Shown here piece after piece: positions 5,184 through 5,849 of a stretch of DNA of 5,849 nucleotides (positions within the stretch are counted from its first letter, which is position 1; each line of letters starts with the position of its first letter). The DNA is from an uncultured Candidatus Saccharibacteria bacterium (lineage in GTDB: Bacteria; Patescibacteria; Saccharimonadia; Saccharimonadales; UBA6022). Location of the stretch: NCBI GenBank assembly GCA_946479665.1, contig CAMLGO010000057.1, positions 1 through 5,849 of the forward strand, in the 5' to 3' direction. The position numbers and the translations under genes were made by a program. Below the pieces are notes generated by a model. It did not search any database, was not told the DNA's origin, and was given only the letters and a program-made list of their open reading frames with translations.

Positions 5184-5259
5184 GTTGCGGGGGTAGGATT
5201 TGAACCTACGACCTTGTGGTTATGAGCCACACGAGCTGACCAGACTGCTCCACCCCGCG
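5182..5259 (-). tRNA. Initiator tRNA-fMet (anticodon CAU), CCA encoded
   Basis: The minus strand folds into a complete cloverleaf: acceptor CGCGGGG with CCCCGCA, D arm GAGC/GCTC, anticodon stem TGTGG/CCACA around CTCATAA, T arm GTAGG/CCTAC around TTCAAAT, discriminator A at 5185, then CCA. Initiator marks are present: the C1 x A72 mismatch and A11:U24 in the D stem. The usual three G:C pairs at the base of the anticodon stem are reduced to two: position 29:41 is U:A. It lies 28 bp downstream of the FtsB-like gene on the same strand and may be processed from that transcript; no promoter is evident between them. Confidence 0.95.
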
Positions 5260-5287
5260 ATACATATACAAGATTAACAGATGAGGC

Positions 5288-5731
5288 TTATTTTTGCAAG
5301 TTCTTCGTATTGCCGCCAAACAAGAAATTCATCCATTGCTGAAAATTGCTTGTTGCAATCAGCTTCACCGCCGAAGGGCTCGTTTGCTTGTCGCTATCGA
5401 TCACCGCCTGGCTATTGGGCGGTAGTATCACCACGTGCTCACCCGAAGTAGCGAGCCCGAGACGCTTACGGACTTCGAGTTCCTTATACTCATCACTCTG
5501 ATAATATTTCTGCTCAAACTGAAGCGTCTGCGCTTCAAGATCAGCCACTTGTAGCTGCTGCTTTTTACTGTCGAGTTCAGCCTGCAACGCATAATTTCGC
5601 TGCATCACATTCACCGAACCCCAGGCCCAACCAGCCGCAATGGCAAACGCAATAAGAATCACTAAATTATTTAGTGTCAGATAGTTGTGCGTCACATGAT
5701 AGTAGAGTCTGCGAATGTTTGTTTTTTTCAT
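5288..5731 (-). CDS. Septum formation initiator (FtsB/DivIC) family protein
   Basis: A 147-residue bitopic membrane protein: basic cytoplasmic N-terminus (1-21), one membrane helix at about 22-42 (NLVILIAFAIAAGWAWG), then a coiled coil at about 44-75 rich in Gln, Leu and Glu, then SDEYKELEVRKRLGLATSGEHVVILPP (79-105). The last block matches the family signature (Y-x-E-x-x-A-R-x-x-L-G-x-x-x-x-G-E-x-V). FtsB/DivIC links FtsL and FtsQ/DivIB in the division complex on the outer face of the membrane and helps trigger septal wall synthesis. The tail (NFQQWMNFLFGG) is longer than in E. coli FtsB, nearer to forms seen in Candidate Phyla Radiation bacteria. No Shine-Dalgarno site precedes the ATG, and the predicted transcript start lies only about 9 bases upstream, so initiation is probably near-leaderless. 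Confidence 0.85.
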   Translation of the reverse strand: MKKTNIRRLYYHVTHNYLTLNNLVILIAFAIAAGWAWGSVNVMQRNYALQAELDSKKQQLQVADLEAQTLQFEQKYYQSDEYKELEVRKRLGLATSGEHVVILPPNSQAVIDSDKQTSPSAVKLIATSNFQQWMNFLFGGNTKNLQK

Positions 5732-5746
5732 GATGATCTATGACAC

Positions 5747-5752
5747 ATTATA
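5747..5752 (-). promoter_or_regulatory. -10 box for the FtsB/DivIC-like gene
   Basis: The minus strand reads GC-TATAAT here, 15 bases before the ATG at 5731. No acceptable -35 is found at 16-18 bases. The transcript would begin around 5740, giving a leader of about 9 nt without a ribosome site. Confidence 0.55.
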
Positions 5753-5773
5753 GCCGAACAGGGGGCAATACGC

Positions 5774-5779
5774 TATAAT
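5774..5779 (+). promoter_or_regulatory. -10 box for the rightward tRNA gene
   Basis: GC-TATAAT ends 9 bases before the tRNA 5' end at 5789, which fits transcription starting within a few bases of the mature end. The -35 region (about 5751-5756, TAGCCG) is poor. Confidence 0.6.
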
Positions 5780-5788
5780 TGTGCAAGC

Positions 5789-5849
5789 GGGGCTGTAGCT
5801 CATCGGTTAGAGCAGGCGGCTCATAACCACTTGGTAGATGGTTCGATTC
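5789..5849 (+). tRNA. CAU-anticodon tRNA, tRNA-Ile2 or elongator tRNA-Met, 3' end beyond the window
   Basis: Acceptor 5' strand GGGGCTG (5789-5795), TA, D stem GCTC/GAGC, anticodon stem GGCGG/CCACT around CTCATAA with CAT at 5822-5824, a 5-base variable loop, T stem GATGG and loop TTCGATT, then the first base of the returning T stem. G1 instead of C1 and the U11:A24-type D stem exclude the initiator. The stretch AGAGCAGGCG-CTCATAA and the TTGGT that follows resemble bacterial tRNA-Ile(CAU), read after lysidine modification; elongator Met stays possible because the acceptor 3' strand is missing. The anticodon stem has a C29 x A41 mismatch and a G27-U43 wobble. Confidence 0.85.

Overview
The window most likely comes from a small-genome Candidate Phyla Radiation bacterium, with Candidatus Saccharibacteria (TM7) the best fit. 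This rests on compact spacing, middling GC content, a secreted protein with 42-residue Ycf48/BNR-like repeats, a DivIC/FtsB-like protein of the type seen in this group next to tRNA genes, and several genes without a clear Shine-Dalgarno site. It is an inference; no marker gene fixes the lineage. I see no insertion sequence, phage gene or CRISPR array.

Left part (1-2165). A secreted or surface repeat protein runs leftward off the window edge from a GTG start at 481. It is divergent from an endonuclease/exonuclease/phosphatase-fold (EEP) hydrolase at 690-1448. Their shared 208-bp spacer holds promoter elements and several palindromes. A strong two-way hairpin terminator separates the hydrolase from a leftward pair: a YggT-like small membrane protein (1505-1912) and a 51-residue protein of unknown function (2010-2165).

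Middle (2294-4756). A well-formed extended -10 promoter drives a tight three-gene rightward operon: a six-helix membrane protein, a stand-alone ATP-cone domain (93 aa), and a flavoprotein of the dihydrolipoamide dehydrogenase/mercuric reductase family. The flavoprotein keeps its FAD- and NAD-binding motifs but has Ser and Asp in place of the two redox cysteines and Phe in place of the catalytic His. The operon looks like a nucleotide-sensing redox module at the membrane whose chemistry is not that of a normal disulfide reductase. It is the most unusual system in the window.

Right part (4776-5849). A 72-residue orphan protein has its own strong promoter, a foldable leader and two downstream hairpins. 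It is followed on the minus strand by an initiator tRNA gene with an atypical anticodon stem, preceded in transcription by a septum-formation-initiator (FtsB/DivIC) gene. That gene is divergent from a second CAU-anticodon tRNA (tRNA-Ile2 or elongator tRNA-Met), cut by the window end. The two divergent -10 boxes form an inverted repeat.
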